A stretch of DNA of 64,000 nucleotides, from NCBI GenBank assembly GCA_037043015.1, contig CM073321.1, positions 31,536,101 through 31,600,100 on the forward strand, read 5' to 3'. The notes beneath the pieces are model-generated. The model saw only the letters and a list, made by a program, of their open reading frames with translations, was not told the DNA's origin and made no database searches. This stretch comes from Bryum argenteum (lineage: Eukaryota; Streptophyta; Bryopsida; Bryales; Bryaceae). Below, piece after piece: positions 24,052-33,770 of this stretch. How positions within the stretch are numbered: the first letter of the stretch is position 1; the number at the start of each line of letters is the position of its first letter. Made by a program: the position numbers and the translations under genes.

Positions 24052-24356
24052 ACAGTTTAGCTCGAGTCGAGCTAAACTACACCCTCAGATTGGATACTTC
24101 ACAGAAACTGGCCAAAACAACTAATTGTTAAACTTTCAAACGGCCATAACTTACTCAAATTTTGTCCAAATGAGGCATATGAAGTGTTTTTTGACATCTA
24201 TGTTGTCTGTAGATGTCAAAAAACACCTCATATGCCTCATTTGGACAAAATTTGAGTAAGTTATGGCCATTTGAAATTTTTGACAATTGATTTTTTTCTG
24301 CAATTTCAGTGAAGTACCCTATTTGCTGGTACAGTTTAGCTCGACTCGAGTTAAAC
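24052..24356. repeat. Large inverted repeat with palindromic ends
   Basis: Arms of about 148 bp. The inner 59 bp (24,142-24,200 against 24,210-24,268) pair with one mismatch around a 9-nt loop; the outer parts pair with more mismatches. Near each outer end lies a palindrome TTAGCTCGAGTCGAGCTAA (24,057-24,077; one-base variant 24,334-24,354), which shares its CTCGAGTCGAG core with array A. It sits 40 bp before gene X of copy B. It could be a fold-back element or an RNA hairpin source. Confidence 0.85.
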
Positions 24357-25784
24357 TGCATTTTTCCCAAAATCGTGAAATTTTCTCAATATAATGAATA
24401 TCGTGTTTAAACTTTGGCCTAGAGCATGTCACAAAGTTAATACCAATAATTTTACTTGCAACCCGCAAACATGCAAGGATAATCACTTTCTTCATCGTGC
24501 TGAAGAAGTTTGGATGGCATTGTTTGGAGATCGTCCTAAGAGCAAAGGTTACTTTTCCTATACGATTCTTTGCATGGTGTATGTTCAGCCAATACTGAAG
24601 CAAAAGGTGAACTGGAGCACATACACAGCGAGTAGTGCATTTCCTCTTCGAATCGGGAGAAATCAAAAGGATAACCCAGATATGTTTGATCCAGAATCAA
24701 ACGCTACAAAGGCTTTATTGCAGCACTTGAGGAGGAAAACTCATGAGACGGTGGTGAAGGATTCTCCTCCAACAACCACGACACAGAAGGAGGATGGAAG
24801 GAACATGGTTGCCATGGATGCTCCACTCGTAGAACCAACAATAATTGATAGGCTCGAAGACACAAATGTAGTTGGAGAACCTCACGTAACCCCGGTACCA
24901 ACATCAGAGGAGGCAGGGCCAAGTGAACCAGGGGAAACCAAATCACCAACAGATGCCATGAATCCTGATTCGGGTATAGTGGGCAATTTCGAAGAGTACA
25001 TGCGTACGATACCAAGCAATAAGAAATTGGATGAGTTTCTGAACACCGCACAAAGAATGGCTGATTGGTGCAATGCGCTAGATAAAGAACAAGGTTTGCC
25101 AAGGAATGATTGCGGAGTTACCAAGGCTAGTGACATAGCTGTTGTAGGGATCAACTTGAAAGTGGGGTCAAGTATACTTGCTAGTACGGCTCCTGAATTA
25201 GTGAAGATAAGTCACACTTTGGCAGGTATTATGCCTAACGTTCTACAAGCTGCCATAGATTATGACGTATTCATAGATCGATGGCACCTTCTACTGAACG
25301 ATGCTCTTAGAGATGCGCAGATCATTGAGAAACTGGAGGAACAAAATAGAATTATGAGGAATTCCATTAGAGAGTATTACATTGAATTGCAACAAATTCA
25401 GATGTTTGGCAAATGTACATTGATGCAAAGTATGAAGAAGCAGTTTGCAGTGAATCTGGGGTTCCATTAGAAGACTCAAAAGAATTGGAGAAGTTTGCTG
25501 CATCACAAAAGGACACTCAAGGGACTTCATCCACTCTTTTTTTTTCACAATATGATGCGGGTGGTAAAGAGGATGGTAAAGAAGATAAGGGAAAGACCAT
25601 TATCAAAATAGACGATGTTAAAAGTGTGTAGGCGATGAAGTTGGAGATAGCAAATAAGCAGAGAGATAATGCACTCGCAAATGTACGAGCATGGGCGATG
25701 AAGTTGGAGGCTGCGAATAAGGAGAGGGATGTTGCAGTTGCAAAATTGGAGGATGATGCAAAAGCATGGTTAATGAAGTTGGAG

Positions 25785-25792
25785 GCTACAAG
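25785..25792. repeat. Target site duplication of the hAT-like insertion
   Basis: GCTACAAG at 25,785-25,792 is repeated at 27,899-27,906, directly outside the terminal inverted repeats. An 8-bp duplication is diagnostic of hAT-type transposition. Confidence 0.92.
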
Positions 25793-26049
25793 CACGGTTG
25801 TCATATCGGGCGTGTTGAGGCAATCGGGCGGAAAAAATAGACGTACAAGTTGTTCCGAACGGACGGGCATGCCCGCCCACCTTGATAGTAGGAGGCGTGT
25901 AATTTTTTCATGGGTAAGAAACTTTGCAGTAAAAAGCCACGTAGGATGTGACGTGTAAGTCCATCGTGGCGTCGGGGCGGGTGGAATTGTGCCATGGCAG
26001 GTGAACTTTTGTTAGGGCAGGTGAACTTTTTAGGACACGGGTGAACTTT

Positions 26050-26660
26050 TGAGGGAGCGGGTGAACTTTGGTGGCGGGGCGGGTGAGGGGGGGTAGGGGG
26101 CGGGAGAACAGAGGGTAGGGGGGGGGAGGGGGAGCAGGGCGAGGAAGGGTAGGGCAGGGGAGGGGGGGGCAGGGTGGGGGAGGAAGGGGAGTAGGGCGGG
26201 GGAGGGAGTTAGGGGGGTAAGGGGATAAGGTGGGTTAGGGGGGGTGGGGGAAGTGGGGGGGGCGGGAGAAGGGGGGGCGGGGGAAGGGGGGGAAGGGGGT
26301 GGAGGGAGGCGGGGGAAGGGGGGGCGGGAGAAGAGGGGGAAGAATTTAGAGGGAATGGGGGGGCGGAGGAAGGGGAGGGCGGGGGAAAGGGAGGGCGGGA
26401 GAAGGGGGGGCGGGAGAAGAGGGGGAGGGGTTAAGGCGAAGGGGGGGAGGTGGGGGAAGGCGGGGGTAGGGTAGGGCGGAGGAAGGGGGGGGCGGGCGAA
26501 GGGGGGGTAGAGAGAGGAATAAGGGGGGGTAGAGTATGGGATAAGGGGGAGGTAGGGGATGGATAAAGGGTGAGGTAGGGGGATGGATAAAGGGGGAGGT
26601 AGGGGGAGGGATGACGGTGAGGAAGGTGGGAAAGGAGAGGGGGTAAGAGAGGGTAAGAAG
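26050..26660 (+). repeat. G-rich minisatellite with quadruplex potential
   Basis: About 600 bp of GGGGGAAGG, GGGCGGGAG and GGTAGGGG words, nearly free of C and T on this strand. Dense runs of three to eight G make G-quadruplexes likely. It continues a TIR-proximal tandem GTGAACTTTTG repeat (26,000-26,070). Confidence 0.85.
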
Positions 26661-26716
26661 GGTTGCTCCGTTTTTTAAATTTTCTTTAAATTTTTTAAAT
26701 TTTTTTTAATAAAATG

Positions 26717-27285
26717 TTTTTTGAAGAAGAATGAAATAAACATAACACTACCCACCAGTATATTTTCTAGTCTTAATATAAATTCGGATTCTAAAATCAA
26801 ATATATGGTTAAACCATTAGAGTGATAAATTTAATTGTATATAGTATTGGGAAGAAGAATGAAATAAACATGATACTACCCACCATTATATCCTTTAGTC
26901 TTAATATAAATAGTAAGCTTAAAATCAAATATATGGATAAACCATTAGGATGCTAGATTTATTTGTAATATAGTATTGGGAAGAAGAATGAAATCAACAA
27001 AATCTTACCCACCACTATATTCTTTAGTCTTAATATTAAAAGTAAGCGTAAAATTAAACATATGGTTAAACCATTAGGATGATATATTAATTCGTAATAT
27101 AGTATTGGGAAGAAGAATGAAATAAACATAATACTACCCACCATTATATCCTTTAGTCTTAATATAAATAGTAAGCGTAAGATTAAGTATATGGTTAAAC
27201 CATTAGAATGAAAGATTTATTTGTAATATAGTATTGGAAAGAAGAATGAAATGTACATAATACTACCCACCACTATAATTTATGG
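26717..27285 (+). repeat. Five tandem units of about 130 bp
   Basis: Each unit starts GAAGAAGAATGAAAT (26,717, 26,850, 26,980, 27,109, 27,238) and contains ACTACCCACCA, TTTAGTCTTAATAT and ATATGGTTAAACCATTAG. The last unit is partial. The units differ by several changes each. TGGTTAAACCA inside each unit is itself a palindrome. Confidence 0.88.
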
Positions 27286-27494
27286 TTGAACCTTGGCTCC
27301 CTTCACCCTCCATTTCGAATCTGAGAAAAAAACTAGCAAAAACTCCTCCCTCGTGCTGAATAAACACCCCGCCAAGTGCCCACACTAACTCAATGAAGTA
27401 GTAGTGCTTGGCAATTAGCGGAGTGAGGTGAGTAATGAATCAATTTGGCTTTTATAGGGGAGGGGAGTGGAGGCACTTGGAGTGTGGAAAAGTA

Positions 27495-27715
27495 AAAGGA
27501 GGGTTGGCCCAACCCCGCCCCCTTCTCCACCTCTCCACCTCTCCCCTCTCCTCCCCCTCCCCCTTCCCCTCTCCCCCGCCGCCCCCACCCTGGCCCCCCT
27601 GGCCCCCGCCTTGGCCCACCCCGCCCCCGCCCTGGCCCCCCCCCGCCCCCCTCCTCTCCCGCCCTGACCCCTCCTCACCCGCCCCTAACCCCTTTCACCC
27701 GCCCTGTTCTCAGAC
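27495..27715 (+). repeat. C-rich tract of the hAT-like element
   Basis: About 220 bp of CCCCCGCC, CTGGCCCC and CTCCCC words, the strand-complement of the G-rich tract near the other end. The two tracts make the element a long, loose inverted repeat beyond its short termini. Confidence 0.8.
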
Positions 27716-28869
27716 TACGTGGCGTGTACGTGGCGGCCAAGTGGCTTGGTTTTTACCCAAACCCTTGCCACGTCCTCATTTTTTTACCTAAATTAAAAGT
27801 CAACAGGGGTTTGACCGTATCGGGCGAGCGAGAGCTCTATCGGATGGACAAGGCGGACGGACGGGCGGGCGGTGTGCCCGCCCGGTATGACAACCTTGGC
27901 TACAAGTAAAGGGAGAGATGAGGTAGTCGCTGAATTGGAGGTATTACGGAACACCTTGAAAACGGTAGATTCTACATAGCTCCAAGAATGCACACTACCA
28001 TGGCTGGGATGGATTCATCGACTTCAAGATAGGGCGAGATTGGTTTCAAAAGCACAAGACAATCTCAAAGCTATTGCAGCTGAATCAGAGATTCACGTAA
28101 AGTTGTAGATGCTTCATTGAAGAAGTTTCATGAGATGAGTACAAAACGGCAATAAGACCCTATAGAGATCACTTTTTGGGCGATGCAAAAGATATGATGG
28201 AGCGTACAAATTACTGTAAGATGGGGAGAAACAATGATGTTGATTGGACTTTGGAGATAGAGGAAGGATGGGCATTGGAGCATTGAACACAGCCGTTTCT
28301 TTTTATTTTCTCCAAAGAGAGTGAAAAAGGGAAAAGATGGTTTGTGGCACAAAGTAACAAATTCAACCGGCTTAGGAGAGGAGTACACGAAGTACGATCA
28401 TACTCTAATTGGAAGAGCTATGGTCCTTGCAAAATTGGAGGAAGCCGCGATATACCGGACTTCGATACCGGAAAATTCTTTCCTAGATGTGGAGGTCTCT
28501 TATTGGAATGCGGTGAAGAAGTTTGATAAGCGTATCGATGACGCCATTTCGTTTTGGAGGACATGTATTTAATATCCAAAAGAAGGATCATTCATATTAA
28601 TGGATGATTTCAAACGTATTGTACACGATGTCTTTGCACGAATCGAGAAGGCCATGAAAATCTTACGTAACAAACAAGTGGATCCTAGTAGAAAGCACAA
28701 GAGAGAAGATGGCGAAGATGGGGACAATAGTTGGCAGGCGGAGATGAGAGGCGAAATTGCAGCCGTGGATCAGGAATATGAAGAGGGCGGTAGAATTGCC
28801 CATCTAAGTCAAAGACCGCGTACTCATAGTATAGCTCAAATCGATCAATCGGATGTACTTTCAGTTTGA

Positions 28870-29039
28870 ACGGATGTTGGACCTTTAGTTTCAACGTATA
28901 AAGATAGGCTTTTCCTAGGTTGTATGGATGTTGTTTTAAAAATGATGAAAATGCCACCATTGACTCATGGGGCATTATTTTTGAAGTAATCTTGCAATCT
29001 TTTTGGTTTGATGTGCATTTCTTCTCTATGCTTGAGTGT
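28870..29039. other. Short convergent spacer
   Basis: About 170 bp between gene X (plus) and the end of the hAT gene (minus). Likely overlapping 3' ends; no polyadenylation signal could be singled out. Confidence 0.4.
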
Positions 29040-32000
29040 CAAGACCATCATGCGACAAGTATGTAGAGATATATGTAACTTTTCAACACATTAAATATAG
29101 TCATGTAGACAATAGAATCTCCATATGCATTGGAGTATAACAATAAAGTACTACAAAAAATTATAACTACAATATTTATAATCAGGATAAGTTCTATGAA
29201 ACCTATACTACATATAGATGCAAAATTCAACCACTCATCAGGACCACATGATTTTTCATAATCACTATCTCCCTTCACTTCAGCTCCACTAGATCCCGTA
29301 GGATCATGTTCATAATCGCTCGGAACCTCTTGTTTGAACTTGGGCTCGTTCTCTGAACATTGTATATTCCCATACTTATGCAAAGTAACAAATTCCGGGA
29401 GATTAACGGGGATCTTTGGTTTTTTTGGCGGAACAATTGGAAGCTTTGTAGATTTACATTTATGCGACTTGGAAGTGCCAAGCATGTGCTATAACCCCGT
29501 GGCAGTACGAGGAACATTGACATTATTGAAATACCTGCCCAAAGGTACATCCGAGTCACTAGAGATGCTGCCATATTTGGCTCTTGAAAGGGATACCAAA
29601 CCCATAGAGGATTTCTCCAAGGTTGTCGTAACCCTTACAGTAGAGGGTTGAAATAAAGCGCGGGGAGTAGCACATGGTAAAGATAGTTGATCCTTTCTAC
29701 AGGATGCGATATTCTCTGCGACCGGATCAGAGCTCATAGTGCTGGCACTAGTATTACACGCGGTAGTTATTACGTCTATCGCCTCCTTTTCCAACCCTAA
29801 ACCAGTAGCGATAATAGGTGGGATGTTATTCGATTTGTCCATGCCGCCTTGAGTCATTAACCGTGCTAACAGCTGCTCATCCTCTAAATCATTCGCCAAA
29901 GCACCATATGCGATAAAATCACCCTTAGCATCGTGAATATCTAGAGCATCTTCATCATTTGAAGTGGGGAAGAAAGTCATATTATTGTCTTCATCACCAA
30001 ATTCAAAAATATCATTGTCATCAAACAATGAATCGTGCTCGACAACTTCCTCATCATTTTCATGTACTTGGTCTTCCTCTAAATCTAAGTTCTCTCTGTA
30101 CCGCCGCCTATCGTCACTCAACTTATCATTCGCAAGCAATTTTGAGTTTGAATATATGTTGATGAAGTCATGAGCTCTCCCCGATAGTAACTCGTTCCGT
30201 TTCTTGTCGTAAACATAAGAATAGCTACTCCAGTTGCGTTTGCAAGCCAACGAGGACACGGTCTGTGCTAGTATTCGCTTTGCAAATGGAGAGAGAAGTT
30301 TAGCACAAGCACCTTCAAACTCCCATTATGCATGTGGAGCTAGTTTTTGAGTCTTAGGCTCGAGCATGTCATGGAGCGGTGGACCCCTTATTCGAAACAC
30401 GAGAAATTCACTCAGCACGTCTGCATAATCCTCCGGTGGACATAGTTTTTGTAAAACACGCTTGCAAGCTATTGTAAGATCGGGATTGTCAGCTAACTCT
30501 TGTTCATGTAGTAAATAAGAATTTAGAAGTGCAGCCGCGCCATGTAAATCAGTTGTCATGAGCCGTTTCCGATGGTAAAACTCCTCCTTTGCAGTGGCCA
30601 CCTCAAGTGGTTCCAAAGAGAATATCGATGCATGCAAAGTATGGACATGTCTCTCAAGATCAGGCATGATATGCCAAGCCTTGCCCGTACTAGGAGCCTT
30701 GCCGTCAAATTCTCTCAGAGCGTAGACTACGGGGCCACGACATCTTGTAATCTTATGCATTGCTTCCAAAAATCATCGCTCAACACCACCTTTTTGACCT
30801 TACGGGAGAATATAAGCTTATCTCTAGCTGATACCGTCTTCGTCAACGCATAGGCTGTGAACATAGGATCAACAACAACTTGCTCCAATGATGTCTTGAC
30901 CTCCAACAAACAATCCATCATTATGAATTGGCTAGCAAATCTTGTTTTTCCAGGCATCAATAGGCTGAATTTCGCCTTGTGTTTACAAAACACAACTAGG
31001 GGCATTTGCCATCTCTGGATAAACTTAACCATTCTCTTGGCCATGAACAAAGTTTACGCCATCCATCCAGCCTTTTGCCAATCCTCCAACAACAAGTCCA
31101 TTGCATGTGTTGCACACCCTTGCCTAAAAATGTGCGGATATTTCTCAAGGACTATTCTGGAGGCATTGAGCATTACAGAAACATTGTCTTTGCATACTTC
31201 GACAATGTTCTCTAGTCCAACTTGTTCTATGTACTTTAACATGAGAGATAACATGTACACCGCTATTTTTTCTATGCCAGTATTATCCACAGCTCCAAGA
31301 AAAAGCTCTCCAGCTTGAGTCACAAGCATCGCATTTACCAAACTAAAGGCGACTAGTCACAAATGACCATCCATCCATGGTCAAAGTTCCTCCAAACTTC
31401 CAAAGGCTCTTTGACAGTCTACTATCTAGTTTCTTTTGTAAGTCGGTCTTTACTTCTCCCAACAACCTTGTCCGATAAAGATGGTGGAGCATAGGATTTT
31501 CAAAATCTAGCAGTCTCCATTATAGCTGCTTTGAACGCATAAATCCGGGCTACAGAAAATGGTATATATTTGCTTTGTAGAAAAATTTCGCCCAAAGTTT
31601 ATCCAACTCCCGCCTCTCCGCTTCTGCAAAAGTAGCTTCAATTGAAGATTGCTTGGTTTGCTTCATAGATCCCAACATCGGGCGAGTATCCTTAATTCCC
31701 CTCATAAGGATGGAAGAAGCAGAGGTTGGCCCGACCGAAAGATTTGCTGAATTCATGGGGGTGCCTAGAGAGGACCCTACACAAGAGTCACTTCTAGGGA
31801 CTTCTAGAATGTCATGTTTTGAGGCACCCGGAACATCCGCGGATGGAGTGAGAGAACATTCACCAAGAAATCCGTCCAATTCTCCGTTATATGGAGGGAA
31901 CCCCCGCCACATCTTATAAAAAACTGCCTAATTTCCCTAGGCAGCTTTGGACAAAGGACAAAACTCGAATCTCGATGTCCAGGAAATTTCTCGTACCTAT

Positions 32001-32130
32001 AATGACTTAGATTCCGACTCTTCTTTTTGGAAAGTATTACGTGACATAAGGAGCATTGTATGAAGGACGCGGACGCTTTGCCTTCCTTCTCGATGTCTCT
32101 AAACCAAGGCTCATATGGAGCAGGGCCCAT
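29040..32130 (-). pseudogene. hAT-superfamily transposase gene (DUF659 type)
   Basis: Minus strand, read from 32,130 down. N-terminus (32,130-31,804): a BED-like zinc finger with CSLCHVILSKKK, LSHYRYEKFPGH. Around 31,341-31,054: VKDAxx-like DUF659 core with LFLGAVDNTG, VCKDNVSVML, and PHIFRQGCATHAMDLLLEDW, the usual C-AH-DL-LED block that precedes the hAT catalytic region. Then (31,050-30,326) the helical insertion region. C-terminus (30,259-29,489): KRNWSSYSYVYDKKRN and LLANDKL, the hAT dimerisation signature, followed by an acidic tail. Pieces lie in different frames with stops between, so the copy is broken by several changes. The length fits plant DUF659 transposases. Its upstream DNA holds a CGGTCGG array and palindrome array B1. 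Confidence 0.8.
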
Positions 32131-32389
32131 TTTGAGAAATAGGACACCTCAAAGCCAGAATAGTGGTGGGACCGGGACGTGAAAAAAAATGGCAAGAGTT
32201 CTTTACGGAAATCCTTACTTCCGAACACAATATCTACCAAGCAATGTATACATAAAAAGAATTATGTAGCTCATAGCCCTTGGAAAGTGTTCAAAATTTG
32301 GATGTGAAGTGAGACTCTATGTCTCTTGTCTTATATACCATCCAACTCTGAATATGATCATTGCGATTTGAAAATAGCATGCTCCAAGG
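32131..32389. other. Upstream region of the hAT gene
   Basis: About 260 bp without a recognised feature between the first coding block of the hAT gene and the GC-rich array. Probably 5' untranslated or intronic. Confidence 0.4.
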
Positions 32390-32610
32390 ATCGTTGGATA
32401 TTGCCAGCAAATCATCAGGCCACAAAGCGGTCACTTGAGGCGATGGCCGATCGCCCACGCTGACGGCCGGTCGCCCGGGCCCTTTACCGGTCGGGCAGGC
32501 GATCGGCCACCGCAATTGACCGGTTGCCCTCGTTGACGGCCGGCCCAGCCGACCATTCGCTTGGGCCGACGGCCAGCTCGAGGGCGGGTCCCAAGGTGGG
32601 TCGGCCAATC
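32390..32610. repeat. GC-rich CGGTCGG array 3
   Basis: Repeated GGCCGATCGCC, GACGGCCGGTCGCC, GACCGGTTGCC and GGCCGACGGCC words every 15-25 bp. Same lexicon as the arrays at 10,790, 21,711 and 51,535. It lies between the hAT coding region and array B1. The Pro/Gly-rich open frame on the minus strand is probably not a gene. Confidence 0.65.
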
Positions 32611-32707
32611 AACGCACCGCGATGGCCATTTTCCCTTAGTAAAAAGTCCAGAATCTCTAAGTCACGGACGATCTCTGCACCCCTAGCGGATGACTGAACG
32701 TCCGGAT

Positions 32708-33770
32708 GCTGTAACATCCGAGGCCGGGGATAATTGTGAGCCAAGCATTGAGTTTCAGAAAAATAATGAACGTGACGTCCCTAGGACGCTAGAATGTTTG
32801 TTTTTCTAGCTGCCTTGTAATGGAGATATCCTTTCTTACGGAAATCTTATGTCTATTCTGTGAAGTCACTCAGATTAAACCTTGGTATTGTGTTTTCTGT
32901 CTGTCTATTGTTATGCTACATGATTCAAATGGACAGAATTATTCCTGGCCCGGGGATAATTCATTGTATTTAAGCTGCTAAGTACGCCACGGGCTAAGTT
33001 GTATCTTTATTTTGGGGAAAATTTGTCATACTTCTATAAGAGATTACGGACGACTTACAGAATTATCCTCGTGCCGGGGATAATTTCTGCGTGTGAAGAT
33101 GTTTCCAATATCTAGGCTTAGCATAAGCCTGTCGGCTTACAAATACTTTGTCGTCGTCCTATGAATATTTATGGAAAAATAAACTATATACTAGGTCGGT
33201 GATAATTATTTCTAATCGAGGTGATATCTAGGGTTAAGTTTAGGAATTATTCCCGGGGCGGGGATAATCTCCTGTCGTTCTATGTAAACCTGAGGCAAAA
33301 CAACAAAATTATCCCCCGGCCGGGGATAACTGTTACTTCAATGGTTGATATGTCTTATAATGTTCAGGGGTTATCCCCAGGTCAAGGATAATCTATTGTT
33401 GTTGTGTGGTAAACCATGGCAAGATGACGGAATTATCCCCAGGCCGAGGATAATCGTTACTTTTATGGTGGATATTTATGAATATGTTTAGGATATTATT
33501 TCCGGTTCGGGGATAATCTGCTGATATTATATGGTAAATTGTGCCGAAATAACAAAATTATCTTCGGGCCAGGGAGAATTGTTACTTTTGAAGACTATAT
33601 TTACGGCTTTGTTTAGGAAATATCCCCGGCCAGGGAATTATTTGTAGTCTTTTTTTGTTAAAGCATGGCAGAATTACAATATTATGCTCGGCCCGGGGAT
33701 AATTCCTTCGTACATAAGACACATACTCGGCTGTGCGCAAGATTTATCCCCGGCCCGGAGATAACATTGG
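32708..33770. repeat. Palindrome array B1, core TATCCCCGGCCCGGGGATA
   Basis: Thirteen copies centred near 32,721, 32,951, 33,074, 33,203 (half), 33,256, 33,319, 33,381, 33,442, 33,505, 33,568, 33,630, 33,692 and 33,753. The last nine are spaced 61-63 bp. Two kinds of spacer alternate: one beginning around a TTGTTGTGTGGTAAA theme, one beginning TTACTTTTATGG, so the true tandem unit is about 125 bp with two palindromes. Individual palindromes carry up to four changes but keep CCGG at the centre and ATAAT at the edge. Upstream of the hAT gene on the minus strand. Confidence 0.92.

Larger units (their letters stand above)
25793..27898. mobile_element. Non-autonomous hAT-type transposon, 2106 bp
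   Basis: Terminal inverted repeats CACGGTTGTCATATCGGGCG (left) and its partner CAAGGTTGTCATACCGGGCG (right, minus strand) agree at 18 of 20 positions and are flanked by an 8-bp duplication, both typical of the hAT superfamily. There is no transposase gene. The interior is almost entirely repeats: a G-rich tract (26,050-26,660), five units of about 130 bp (26,717-27,285) and a C-rich tract (27,495-27,715) that mirrors the G-rich one. It depends on a transposase in trans; the hAT gene at 29-32 kb is a possible but untested source. Open frames in the G- and C-rich parts are artefacts. Confidence 0.92.
24394..28869 (+). pseudogene. Gene X of copy B, coiled-coil protein, interrupted by a transposon
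   Basis: Starts MNIVFKLWPR and continues with TCKDNHFLHR and QPILKQKVNWST, matching gene X of copy A. Behind this (25,000-25,470) is a stretch like LDEFLNTAQRMADWCNALDKEQGLPR, then a Lys/Glu-rich coiled coil (25,635-25,790) with repeated MKLEAANKERD-type units. A 2.1-kb hAT-type insertion splits the coiled coil at 25,793; beyond it (27,907-28,000) the helix-like text continues (GRDEVVAELEVLRNTL). Weak coding traces follow, then 28,321-28,572 and 28,600-28,869 with a basic nuclear-signal-like KHKRED. Several stops make this copy inactive. It ends tail to tail with the hAT gene. No known function; a structural or DNA-binding accessory protein is possible. Confidence 0.55.

Noticed and set aside
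26244-26474. Open frame of Gly/Arg/Glu in the G-rich tract
   Set aside because: Produced by the minisatellite; no protein-like composition.
27415-27791. Pro-rich frames on both strands near 27.5 kb
   Set aside because: They lie in the C-rich tract of the non-autonomous hAT element and are composition artefacts.
32708-33770. Regularly spaced repeats resembling a CRISPR array
   Set aside because: The repeats vary strongly, are full palindromes, the spacers alternate between two related types, and the context is eukaryotic with splice signals and plant transposons.
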